DNA from: an uncultured Oscillibacter sp.
GTDB taxonomy: Bacteria > Bacillota > Clostridia > Oscillospirales > Oscillospiraceae
Reading direction: 5' to 3'
Length of the DNA: 64,000 nucleotides
Assembly (NCBI GenBank): GCA_905200545.1
Contig: CAJKKQ010000013.1
Coordinates: 7,039-71,038, forward strand
Shown: positions 36,374 through 44,624 of the stretch, piece by piece
Numbering within the stretch: the first letter of the stretch is position 1
How the letters are laid out: every line of letters begins with the position of its first letter
Made by a program: the position numbers and the translations under genes
Notes under the pieces: model-generated
What the model was told of the DNA's origin: nothing
The model's input: only the letters and a program-made list of their open reading frames with translations
The model's database searches: none

Positions 36374-38407
36374 TCAGCCTCTCCCTTCTATTTTTTCAAA
36401 TTTCCATGCCGGCACCTTGCAGACCGGGCAGAGCTGGGGAGGATTGTCGCCCACATAGATAAATCCGCAGACCGTGCAGACCCACACCTGGGTGTCTTTC
36501 AAAAAGGCTTCCCCATCCTTTTGGTAGCGGCTCAGCAGAGACTCCAGCATCCGGGTGACCTTTTCTCCCCAGACGCAGATCCTCTGGGTCCCCCGGTCAT
36601 CAACGGCCACAGCGGCAGCGCTGAGGCTGGGATATCCCTCCCTGAGATCCTGCCGGACCAGATCCAACAGCTTGTCCAGGCTGGGATCGGGAACCGGAGT
36701 CTGGGCAGCGGACAGATAGTCCGCAATTTCCCGGAACAAGGTGGCCTCCTGCTCCTTGTACTGCTTTTCGCAGCCCCGAGCCAGGTTGGAGCAGACGGCA
36801 GACAACTCCCCGGCAGACAGCTGTCTCATCTCACCGATGGGATGGATGGGAGCTGGACGCCCTTTCGCCGCATCAGCGGACTGCTGCGGGGTAAATGCAC
36901 TCTTTCCAGCGCCGCACAGTGGACACACCCAGCTCTCCGGCAGTGTTTCGAAGGCAGCGCCCTCCTTTTCCTCATCATAGATGTAGCCACAGATTCCACA
37001 GACCCATTTTTTCACAGAATCTCCTCCCTTCTGATGAATCCGTTCGCTTCGGTCCTGGTAGGTGGTGTGAAGCATCTGTTCAGCCAGCGGACTGAGGGGC
37101 TGTCCGTAAAAAGCCTCGTAGACCTCTTTGATCTCCGGATTTTCATGGCTGGTACGAAGGATCATGGAGCCATCCCGCTGGTAGAGCGCAGCAATGCGGC
37201 TCTTGCGGACTTCGTCGGCATTTTTCATGAGGTTCTTGGGCTGTCCACCGCCGCCGATGCAGCCGCCGGGGCAGGCCATGACCTCCACAAAGTGATACTG
37301 CTTTCCGCTCTCCTCCATCCGCCGGAGGAAATTGCGGGCATTGGCGGTGCCGTAAACCACGGCTACTTGCAGCGTCAGCTCTCCGATTTTCACCCGGGCC
37401 TCCCGCACCCCATCATAGCCCCGAACCGGGCTTAGGTGCAGCAAAGACTCCGGGGCGCTCCGGCCAGTGAGATATTCATAGGCTGTGCGCAGCGCGGCCT
37501 CCATCACTCCGCCGGTGTTGCCGAAGATGACGCCCGCACCGGAGGCCTTGCCCATCAGGGAATCGTAGGCAGAGTCCTCCAAGGTGTCCCAGTCGATTCC
37601 CGCAGCCCTGGCCCACCGGGCTAGCTCCCTGGTGGTGATGACCTGGTCGGTGTCTCGCATCCCCTCCGCACCGTGGTAATCAGCGGCGGCGTGCATCTCC
37701 TCCCGCCGGATTTCAAACTTTTTGGCAGTGCAGGGGGTCAGAGCCACATGGACGATCTGCCTGGGGTCCAGCCCCATCTTTTGGGCAAAGTAGGTCTTTA
37801 CCGTGGGCCCCTGCATCCCGATGGGACTTTTGGCAGTGGACAGGTGTGGCAGCAGTTGGGGAAAATAAATCTCAGCGAAGTGCACCCAGCCGGGACAGCA
37901 GCTGGTAAACTGGGGCAGAGGCCGGTCCTGCTCCGTAATGCGGCGGATCAACTCGCTGGCCTCCTCCACAATGGTCAGGTCTGCGGCAAAGTTGGTGTCC
38001 AGCACATAGTCCACCCCCAGAGCCCGGAGCAACGCCACCATTTTCCCCTCTACAAAGGCGCCGGGCTCCAGACCGAACTCCTCGCCAAGCGAGGCACGGA
38101 CGGCGGGGGACGTACTAACCACCACCACCTTGTCCGGGTCAGCAATGGTCTTTTGCACCTGGGAGATTTCATCCCGCTCGGTGATGCTGTCCACCGGACA
38201 GACATTGGCGCACTGACCGCAGTAGATGCAGATGGCCTTTCCTCCGGTTTGTTCCAGCGTGTAAGTGCCGTGTACCCCCATCAGGTTGGTGCAGGCCTCT
38301 TTGCACATACCACAGCGAATACATTTTTCTTCCCAACGAACAATGCTGGGGTTGTCCTCCTCGATGGGGACGCGAATCGATAACGGCAAATGGTTCAGTT
38401 TCCTCAC
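36374..38407 (-). CDS. [FeFe] hydrogenase-rubredoxin fusion
   Basis: A 677-residue protein. Two 4Fe-4S ferredoxin motifs ([23 protein letters not shown]) precede the H-cluster domain: L1 TSCCPGW (168-174), L2 TPCTAKKFE (224 on; Thr replaces the usual Met), L3 [17 protein letters not shown] (374-390). The TSCCPGW/TPCTAK forms are those I associate with group B hydrogenases. From Val465: rubredoxin (CGICGY...CPLC), a helical domain, and a second rubredoxin (CTVCGF...CPVC). GGGAGGAG sits 5 bases before an internal GTG (37013-37015). Likely an H2/ferredoxin-linked electron donor to peroxide-reducing rubrerythrin. No HydEFG maturases are in the window. Confidence 0.92.
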   Translation of the reverse strand: MRKLNHLPLSIRVPIEEDNPSIVRWEEKCIRCGMCKEACTNLMGVHGTYTLEQTGGKAICIYCGQCANVCPVDSITERDEISQVQKTIADPDKVVVVSTSPAVRASLGEEFGLEPGAFVEGKMVALLRALGVDYVLDTNFAADLTIVEEASELIRRITEQDRPLPQFTSCCPGWVHFAEIYFPQLLPHLSTAKSPIGMQGPTVKTYFAQKMGLDPRQIVHVALTPCTAKKFEIRREEMHAAADYHGAEGMRDTDQVITTRELARWARAAGIDWDTLEDSAYDSLMGKASGAGVIFGNTGGVMEAALRTAYEYLTGRSAPESLLHLSPVRGYDGVREARVKIGELTLQVAVVYGTANARNFLRRMEESGKQYHFVEVMACPGGCIGGGGQPKNLMKNADEVRKSRIAALYQRDGSMILRTSHENPEIKEVYEAFYGQPLSPLAEQMLHTTYQDRSERIHQKGGDSVKKWVCGICGYIYDEEKEGAAFETLPESWVCPLCGAGKSAFTPQQSADAAKGRPAPIHPIGEMRQLSAGELSAVCSNLARGCEKQYKEQEATLFREIADYLSAAQTPVPDPSLDKLLDLVRQDLREGYPSLSAAAVAVDDRGTQRICVWGEKVTRMLESLLSRYQKDGEAFLKDTQVWVCTVCGFIYVGDNPPQLCPVCKVPAWKFEKIEGRG

Positions 38408-38781
38408 ATTCCTTTCCTTGCAATTTTCTTTCTGCAGTCCTCACATAGATACGTCAATTTCAGATCATAGGACAAAATAGAGATCCCCGCCTTTTGCTCC
38501 AGCTGCGCAGTCAGATCCCCCAGGTCAATGTCCAGCAGTCTGCCGCAGCTTTTGCACACCAGATGGTCATGGCGCTGGATCCGGTCGTACCGGTCCGGCA
38601 TTCCCTCCACCGACACCTTGCGGATCAGTCCATCCTCCCACAGTCGATTGAGGTTGTTGTATACAGTGGCCAGCACGACCGAGGGATAGGTTCGACGAAG
38701 CACGCAAAAAATTTCCTCAGCCGTCATATGACTGCGAGAGGAACTTACAATCTGTAAAATTTTCTTTCCATACTTTGTCAT
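38404..38781 (-). CDS. perR: Fur-family regulator, PerR-like
   Basis: A 125-residue Fur-fold repressor: winged HTH ([37 protein letters not shown]), regulatory-site residues in [18 protein letters not shown], structural zinc pairs CKSCG and CEDC. The gene heads the hydrogenase-rubrerythrin operon, overlaps the hydrogenase ATG by 4 bases and lies behind a perfect PerR-type box, which argues for peroxide sensing rather than iron uptake control. ATG 38781 is preferred over TTG 38796. Confidence 0.88.
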   Translation of the reverse strand: MTKYGKKILQIVSSSRSHMTAEEIFCVLRRTYPSVVLATVYNNLNRLWEDGLIRKVSVEGMPDRYDRIQRHDHLVCKSCGRLLDIDLGDLTAQLEQKAGISILSYDLKLTYLCEDCRKKIARKGM

Positions 38782-38794
38782 AGCGCTCAGTACC

Positions 38795-38815
38795 AATTTA
38801 GAATTATTCTAAATT
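38795..38815. promoter_or_regulatory. PerR box over the operon start
   Basis: A perfect 21-base palindrome (10-1-10) with core TTAGAATTATTCTAA, which matches the PerR/Fur box pattern closely. It sits directly downstream of the -10 element, where a bound dimer would block RNA polymerase; autoregulation is expected. Confidence 0.88.
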
Positions 38816-38816
38816 T

Positions 38817-38844
38817 ATTATATTGGTTTTTGAAGTTCCGTCAA
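38817..38844 (-). promoter_or_regulatory. Promoter of the perR-hydrogenase-rubrerythrin operon
   Basis: Minus strand TTGACG (38839-38844), 16-base spacer, TATAAT (38817-38822). The predicted start site falls inside the PerR box. Confidence 0.8.
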
Positions 38845-38880
38845 GCGGCAAATCCTCCAAAATAGGACAGTCGGTTTTGG

Positions 38881-39063
38881 ACAGAAAAGTGACAGCACAG
38901 AAGCGGTTCCACCAGCATTTCCAGGAAAATATTCTGTAAGGGATACTATACGAAAGTGACCTTGCAGCTGGACCACATCCCGGAAATCCTTGAAGTTTCA
39001 GAGCGAAAACCGGCCCAAAAGGCGCAGCAGGAACAGTTGGATCTTCCCCTTGCATTCTGGTGA
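38881..39063 (+). pseudogene. 3' remnant of an unidentified gene upstream of jetD
   Basis: A plus-strand frame (KIFCKGYYTKVTLQLDHI... to ...LDLPLAFW) ends at TGA 39061-39063 and overlaps the jetD ATG as TGATG, the coupling expected of genes in one operon. The 5' part is lost. In Wadjet loci the gene before jetD is usually jetC, but this tail does not match anything I can name. Confidence 0.4.
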
Positions 39064-39887
39064 TGCAAGCCAGACAACCTATCCAGTCGATTTGCAGGAG
39101 CGATGATTGCCGCGTTACGGCGTGGCGTTCCCCCGGATACAGTCTGTAGGGAAATCTTGAGAAACTGCGGGATGTTCTGCTAGCCCTGGAAAAGATCGAG
39201 CAACTGAACAAAGAGACTTATGTGCGTAATTTTTCAGAGGCAGTATTCCATGACTCCAAGCACTTTCAGTCTGTTTCCGGAATGATCTTCAGTATTCTCT
39301 CTGATCTAACGGACTAGTCGGCGGAAAAAGCAGATCCTGAAAATTACAATCTTTACAATTTTGAGAAAAATCCAACCTACCTCTATTTGAAAGGAGGCTG
39401 TACATCGGAACTTCCGGACTCATTTACCCACGTTACTGATCTTCCAGATGGTATTGGCTTGACCTCTGACGGCTGAAGTGCAATACGGTCTGCCCTCCTG
39501 GAGGCCCAGATCGTCATCACCACCGTCATCACCATAGAGAACCTCACTACTTATCACGACTTGCCACCAGAAGATCGAGACGTTTTATATTTGGGTGGTT
39601 TCTCAAATTCCACACGGACGAGTGTCCATCGCATGGTCCACGCTTCCAAGTCAGACGCTTTTTATCTGCACCATGGGGATCTGGATCCATATGGGTCTTT
39701 GATTTTGGAAAACCTAAAGCAGGAAACCGTAATTCCATTTGCCACTTCAGGAATGGATCTTGCTACCCTGCAAGCTTGTTTCCAGGCAGGACATTACTGT
39801 CCGCTGACCGCAGAAGATCGGAAAGTCATGCAGTCCACCTATGCTCTGTGCCTACCGGGAAATATTTGTTTTCATGCAGACACATAA
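39063..39887 (+). pseudogene. Decayed jetD (Wadjet subunit D, DUF2220)
   Basis: One frame runs through with three in-frame stops (TAG 39147, TAG 39315, TGA 39474). Between them it reads GNLEKLRDVLLALEKIEQLN, ETYVRNFSEAVFHDSKHF, NPTYLYLKGG, then VITIENLTTYHDLPPEDRDVLYLGGFSNSTR and LHHGDLDPYGSLILENLK, the JetD Toprim-like nuclease core (GDLD acidic motif). JetD cleaves plasmid DNA in Wadjet systems. The frame is about 275 codons, shorter than normal JetD, so an internal deletion is likely too. The other Wadjet genes are missing. Confidence 0.75.
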
Positions 39888-40044
39888 CTGTAAACCAGAA
39901 CAGGAATCCCTTTCCGCGATGAAATTATAACTGCCATCGTAGTATCCGTGTGCGGGAGGCAACTTGCAAGGCAGACTACTCTCTCATGTTATAGAGTTCG
40001 TTCTAATACTATTATTTTTTTATAATCGCTTTTAATTGGTTCTA
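39888..40044. other. AT-rich spacer between jetD remnant and repeat B
   Basis: No open frame or family match on either strand. Confidence 0.4.
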
Positions 40045-40186
40045 GTCCCAAACGGTTGAACTAAATTTTTTGTGGTTATTTCTAATTGGTTTTAACCCTT
40101 TCCACTACATTTCGCTCACTCTTTGACGCTCTTAATTCCACTGTTTCCGAGTGCTACGGCGCTGTCTGTGGTCAAACATGTGGTCA
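40045..40186. repeat. Direct repeat copy B (about 142 bp)
   Basis: Gapless homologue of 34684-34825, same orientation, 5361 bases to the right. It ends in CTGTCTGTGGTCAAACATGT-GGTCA and runs straight into a terminator stem. Together the copies bracket the perR operon and the jetD remnant. Confidence 0.65.
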
Positions 40187-40248
40187 AAGAGCCCTTCTTG
40201 ACCAGGCGCGGTATAACTGCCGTAGCCTGTTAAGAAGGGCTCTTTTTC
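40186..40248 (+). terminator. Terminator adjoining repeat B
   Basis: Arms AAAGAGCCCTTCTT (40186-40199) and AAGAAGGGCTCTTT (40232-40245) pair perfectly and are followed by TTC. No intact gene precedes it, so it probably ended a gene that has been lost. Confidence 0.7.
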
Positions 40249-40412
40249 ATGTTCAGGTTTGGGGTATTGTACCTCTGGCGAATCCTGAATGCAAGTCATT
40301 TCTGATCCTCAGGCGTATCAGTTTTTAGCACGCCTAAACAAAGAATACGCCCGGTCTAATGTTCTGCCTCCGCATTACAGTCTTTTCTCTGGATTTTTAG
40401 CCTACCCCCCAA

Positions 40413-40598
40413 TTACTCTTTGAACCTTTGTATATCACAAGAAGATTCATGGCGCATCACCTCTTCTTTCGGCTTCATCAAGTCTTCGAAGTTGATGAAA
40501 GACTGTAAGGCGTTGTTATAAAGCTGCTTGCACTTCAGCGGTTCGGGGCGAAGGTCATAGGTGTCGCGCATATTGCTAAGAGACACTTTCAGTTGGCG
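40413..40598 (-). pseudogene. Possible gene fragment, unidentified
   Basis: A minus-strand stretch of 61 codons without a stop (RQLKVSLSNMRDTYDLRPEP... ending DIQRFKE) with protein-like composition and an internal ATG. It has no Shine-Dalgarno and no family I recognise, and it lies among other remnants. Intervening sequence to 40850 holds nothing else I can support. Confidence 0.3.
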
Positions 40599-40848
40599 TT
40601 AGAAATCCAGAGATTGTCCTGGCGATTAAACAGATTCAGGACCTCGCAACAGTATGTCGTAAAAATCAATATGCTATGGTACCGCTTGACCGCCTTATCT
40701 TTGGAAAGACATGAGCACAATGTGTATAAACCAACGTAACCTCGGGACATTGATGTACCATTGATATTTTTACCAATGAATAATGATTGCGGATAATTGA
40801 AGAAAGTTAAATTTTCAATTGGATAAATTAAAAAATAGTATCTTTCCT

Positions 40849-40888
40849 CCTTGCAAACACTATAGCAAGTGCTATAATATTTGCAAGG
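40849..40888 (+). promoter_or_regulatory. Promoter with nested operator of the XRE-methyltransferase cassette
   Basis: TTGCAA (40851-40856), 16-base spacer, TATAAT (40873-40878). Two nested inverted repeats overlap it: outer CCTTGCAAA (40849-40857) with TTTGCAAGG (40880-40888), and inner TATAGCA (40861-40867) with TGCTATA (40870-40876). The HTH protein encoded 10 bases downstream is the obvious candidate to bind, giving autoregulation as in controller-protein systems. Confidence 0.8.
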
Positions 40889-40898
40889 AGATGACTAT

Positions 40899-41108
40899 AT
40901 GGAGTTTTGCTCAATTGTAAAACAAGTTCGTAAAGAATTGGGGTTAAGCCAAGAACAACTCGCAAGAGAACTTAGCATAAGCTTTTCTACTGTGAATCGA
41001 TGGGAAAATGGCAAATCAAAGCCCAGTCAAATGGCAAAAGAACTATTCTTCTCTTTTTGTAAAAATAAAGATATTAATCCTGACCTATATAGGAAGGGGG
41101 GAGCATGA
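40899..41108 (+). CDS. XRE-family HTH regulator (controller-like)
   Basis: A 69-residue protein that is almost only a Cro/C1 HTH: VKQVRKELGLSQEQLARELSISFSTVNRWENGKSKPSQMA. ATG 40899 follows AAGGAG at 9 bases. Its TGA is followed directly by the methyltransferase ATG. Small HTH proteins like this time the expression of restriction-modification genes. Coding is AT-rich, like the next three genes. Confidence 0.88.
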   Translation: MEFCSIVKQVRKELGLSQEQLARELSISFSTVNRWENGKSKPSQMAKELFFSFCKNKDINPDLYRKGGA

Positions 41109-42377
41109 ATGATTAGTATCACTTTGGAAAATATGGATCGCGTTGGTGTTGAAGACGAGTGGAACTTTAGTAACGACGCCGAGTTTACCATGCATTGCAT
41201 TCATACTTACCCTGCGAAATTCCCTTCCTTTATTGCTAAAAAGGCTTTTGATTATGCAGAGGCAGAGGGCGTAAAAATAGAAACCGTTGCAGATATCTTT
41301 TGTGGATGTGGCACCGTTGCTCTTGAAGCCAAAACCCATAATAAAGATTTTTGGGGCTGCGATATTAATCCCGTTGCTACTTTAATTGCAAAAGTGAAAA
41401 GTGAAAGTTACAATGTTGAAACAGTTAAAGCATACTTTTTGCTTATTAGCTCGGCTTACCCATTTACTGAAATTGATAGAGCCGCTTATGAAAACGCAAA
41501 CGAGAGGCTAAAGCACTGGTTTACTCAAAACAGTTATACTCAACTGCTTCGTCTAAAGACTACTATAGAAGCAACTGTTCATGATGGAAAATACTTAGAT
41601 GCATTCTACTGCCTTTTTTCATCAATTTTGAAAGCCTCTTCTAAATGGTTAACAAAATCTATTAAACCTCAAATTGATCCTAACAAAAAAGAAATTGTGG
41701 TCTGGGATGCATTTGTGCAACAGTATAATAAGTTTGTGAAATCAATTGAGCAACTGAACGGAAAAACCGGTTTAAGTTCTTCCATTGTCATTGAGAACGA
41801 AAACTTTTTAGAAGCAACTGATGTACCTGATGTAGACCTAATCATATCCAGTCCTCCATATGTTACATCATATGAATATGCTGACTTGCATCAACTGTCC
41901 TCTCTTTGGTTGGGATATGCAGATGATTATAGGGACTTAAGACGCGGATCAATTGGAAGCTTATATAATAGCGAAGATTACACAATTAACATGGAGTTAC
42001 TTAATGTCGTTGGCAAACAAATTGTGACGGAGTTAATTGCCACTCAAAGAGCGACAGCAAAGGTAAGATCTGTGGCAAGATACTACGTGGATATTCAGCA
42101 CGCTATTCAAAAGTGTTCTAAAATGCTTAAAAACGGAGGAATGGCATTATTTGTTGTAGGTGATACAGAGTACAAAGGTGTAAAAATTAAAAACTCTGAA
42201 CACTTAATTCAAAGCCTTATAAATGAAGGATTTACTGACATAAAAGCTGCAAAACGAAGAATATCTAACAAATTACTCACTCCCTATCGTGATGAGTATG
42301 GGCGTTTTTCTTCTGATAAATCGAGTAGAACTGTCTATCACGAAGAATATATTATTAGCGGGAGGATGTGGAAATAG
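41109..42377 (+). CDS. DNA methyltransferase, SPPY type
   Basis: A 422-residue methyltransferase. SAM motif I is DIFCGCGTVALEAK (from residue 62), preceded by the HTYPAKFPSFIAKKAF segment typical of N4-cytosine/N6-adenine enzymes of this class; the catalytic motif IV is ISSPPYVTSYEYADLH (S248-Y251); VGDTEYKGVKI lies in the C-terminal part. SPPY points to N4-methylcytosine more than N6-adenine, but this is not decisive. No specificity subunit or restriction nuclease is encoded beside it. Its TAG overlaps the GTG of the next gene by one base. Confidence 0.88.
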   Translation: MISITLENMDRVGVEDEWNFSNDAEFTMHCIHTYPAKFPSFIAKKAFDYAEAEGVKIETVADIFCGCGTVALEAKTHNKDFWGCDINPVATLIAKVKSESYNVETVKAYFLLISSAYPFTEIDRAAYENANERLKHWFTQNSYTQLLRLKTTIEATVHDGKYLDAFYCLFSSILKASSKWLTKSIKPQIDPNKKEIVVWDAFVQQYNKFVKSIEQLNGKTGLSSSIVIENENFLEATDVPDVDLIISSPPYVTSYEYADLHQLSSLWLGYADDYRDLRRGSIGSLYNSEDYTINMELLNVVGKQIVTELIATQRATAKVRSVARYYVDIQHAIQKCSKMLKNGGMALFVVGDTEYKGVKIKNSEHLIQSLINEGFTDIKAAKRRISNKLLTPYRDEYGRFSSDKSSRTVYHEEYIISGRMWK

Positions 42378-44620
42378 TGAGTGAAAAACTGAAAATCCGG
42401 CCGTATGCTCGCCTGCTAACAATGTTAGGTGATCAATTAATTAAAAATGAACTGATTGCGCTTGTAGAGTTGATAAAGAACTCATATGACGCTGATGCGT
42501 CTTGGGTAAAAGTTAGTTTCATTGACTTTGGGCCAGACTATTCTTTAACTCCAACATCTAAGATTATAATTGAAGATGATGGTTGCGGGATGAATGCAGA
42601 TATTTTGCGCAGACACTGGCTCAATCCAGCTACTCCAGATAAACTTAAACGGAAGGCCAATAATCCTAAGACTCAGAAAGGTCGTATTCTGCAAGGAGAA
42701 AAAGGTATCGGCCGTTTTGCTATATTTAAATTAGGCAAAAAAATTACCATTACCACAAGAAGGCAGCAGCAAAATTCTGAAGGAAAATTTATTGAGTTTG
42801 GGGAAAATGTTGAAAATGTTCTAACTTATGATTTTTCAAAATATGATAATGATTTCCTCCAGGAAGATGGTGAAGAGAAAGATTTATTTCTTGAACACCT
42901 TACTGTAGACCTGGTGCAACGAACCCCAACAGCTATTGTTGAAAAAGAAGTCAATTTAGGAACGACACGAAAACATCGCAAACCATTTGGGACCATTATT
43001 GAAATTACAAACCTTAAAACGAAATGGACAGTTGATCGAGTTAATCGTATTCAGCAGAATATTGGCAAATTACAACCCATTTTTTCTGAAGAAGATACAG
43101 CTGATTTTAGCGTATGGGTTTATAAAGATAATATTCTGAACGAGTCTCACGATAGTTACAAAAAGGTTCTTGATCATTGCTTAAAAAATATGTCTGTCCT
43201 AAAAATAACTAACGGCCGCTACATTTGTGGACCGAATACCATAAGCTTTAATATGAATGGGCAACCGATTAAGTTGAGTTTTCAAGATCCTGATATCAGA
43301 GGGCTCACACAGTTCAAGCGTTTCAAAGAACTTGAGGAAAAAGGCGAAAAAGTAGAGTGCGGAAGCTTTAACTTTGAGTTTTATATTTTCGACTTGAATG
43401 CTGACTCTGAAAATCCGTCCAAATACTATTTGAGTAAAGACGAAAAAAACGTTATTAAAGAACACAGAATATATTTGTATCGAGACAATGTACGAGTAAT
43501 GCCTTATGGTGATCCAGAAGATGACTGGCTCAGAATAGATATGGCACGTGGTACAATACGTGCAGATGAATACTTAAGCAATGATCAGGTTGTTGGTTGC
43601 GTGTATATTTCACAGGAGGAAAACCCCAATCTGAAAGATAAAACAAATCGTGAAGGATTGATTGAGGAAGGACGTGCGCTGGAAGATTTTATTGGTGTTC
43701 TGCAACTCATTCTTCGTTACCTCAGGAAAAAGCCCTTCGCTCAATATTTGATTGATAAGAAACGCCGAAGTGAAATCGATAGAATTAAGCGGGGGCGCCC
43801 TGCCGAACTAATTGAAGCCGCAAAAAAGCAGTATGGTGACGATGAAAAAACCATGGCTTTTTTAACATCCTTTGAACGCAGTTACGCGAAAGAAAAACGC
43901 ACGTTCGAAGATCGAATCCAAAAAACTGAAAATCTTGCTGCTGTTGGACTTTCTATCGAAACAGCCTCTCACGATGTAATGCTGTTACTTGGGAAAGCTG
44001 TCGAGCAGCAAGAAACTCTGATTAAAGAGCTAATGTTAGGAGACGAAATAGACAGAGATAACCTTCTCTCCCGATTAACGCTTATTCGCGGAACTATGTC
44101 TATGGTTCAGTCACAAATGAAAGATGTTCAGTTGCTGTTCCCCTCAACTAAATCTAAAACTAAGAACATAAATGTTAGAATGGTTATTGAGAAAGTTCAT
44201 AATCTATATAAACGCGCATTTAAGGAAAACCATATCACCGTAGAATACGATTTAACCACACGTCCCTTGGTGGTCAAAACCACGGATGCTGTTCTTCTTC
44301 AAGTTTTTATCAACCTATTTGATAATTCCCTGTATTGGTTGAAAACTATAAATGGCGAGCGGAAAATTCTAATATCTCTGGATGGCAATCAGCAAAGAAT
44401 GATTTTTTCTGATAGTGGTCCTGGAATTAAGCCAGATGATACAAATTATATCTTTGAAGCTTTCTATTCAGGGAAAGGTGAAGAAGGTCGTGGTCTGGGA
44501 CTTTACATTGCAAAGCAGCTTTTAGACAGATATGATTACTCTATCAATTTGGCAGAATTTTCGAGAGATCGAATCTTGAATGGCGCCAATTTTGTATTAG
44601 AGTTCGTTAAAGAGGGGTGA
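42377..44620 (+). CDS. Double GHKL ATPase / histidine-kinase-like protein
   Basis: A 747-residue soluble protein. The N-terminal third is an Hsp90/MutL/MORC-like ATPase (ELIALVELIKNSYDAD, IEDDGCGMN, GEKGIGRFA). A middle beta-rich region (about 190-420) resembles the second domain of such ATPases. The C terminus looks like a histidine kinase: H-box-like ETASHDVMLLLGKAVEQQ (His532), N box LFDNSLYW, G1 FSDSGPGIKPDD, G2 GRGLGLYIAKQLL. No membrane segments. GTG 42377 is chosen because GGGAGG lies 10 bases upstream. Probably a cytoplasmic sensor that hands phosphate or a conformational signal to the next protein. Confidence 0.85.
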   Translation: MSEKLKIRPYARLLTMLGDQLIKNELIALVELIKNSYDADASWVKVSFIDFGPDYSLTPTSKIIIEDDGCGMNADILRRHWLNPATPDKLKRKANNPKTQKGRILQGEKGIGRFAIFKLGKKITITTRRQQQNSEGKFIEFGENVENVLTYDFSKYDNDFLQEDGEEKDLFLEHLTVDLVQRTPTAIVEKEVNLGTTRKHRKPFGTIIEITNLKTKWTVDRVNRIQQNIGKLQPIFSEEDTADFSVWVYKDNILNESHDSYKKVLDHCLKNMSVLKITNGRYICGPNTISFNMNGQPIKLSFQDPDIRGLTQFKRFKELEEKGEKVECGSFNFEFYIFDLNADSENPSKYYLSKDEKNVIKEHRIYLYRDNVRVMPYGDPEDDWLRIDMARGTIRADEYLSNDQVVGCVYISQEENPNLKDKTNREGLIEEGRALEDFIGVLQLILRYLRKKPFAQYLIDKKRRSEIDRIKRGRPAELIEAAKKQYGDDEKTMAFLTSFERSYAKEKRTFEDRIQKTENLAAVGLSIETASHDVMLLLGKAVEQQETLIKELMLGDEIDRDNLLSRLTLIRGTMSMVQSQMKDVQLLFPSTKSKTKNINVRMVIEKVHNLYKRAFKENHITVEYDLTTRPLVVKTTDAVLLQVFINLFDNSLYWLKTINGERKILISLDGNQQRMIFSDSGPGIKPDDTNYIFEAFYSGKGEEGRGLGLYIAKQLLDRYDYSINLAEFSRDRILNGANFVLEFVKEG

Positions 44621-44624
44621 CAGT

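Noticed and set aside
40413..40598. Calling the 61-codon minus-strand stretch a gene
   Set aside because: No ribosome site, no family match, and it lies among remnants; kept only as a low-confidence fragment.
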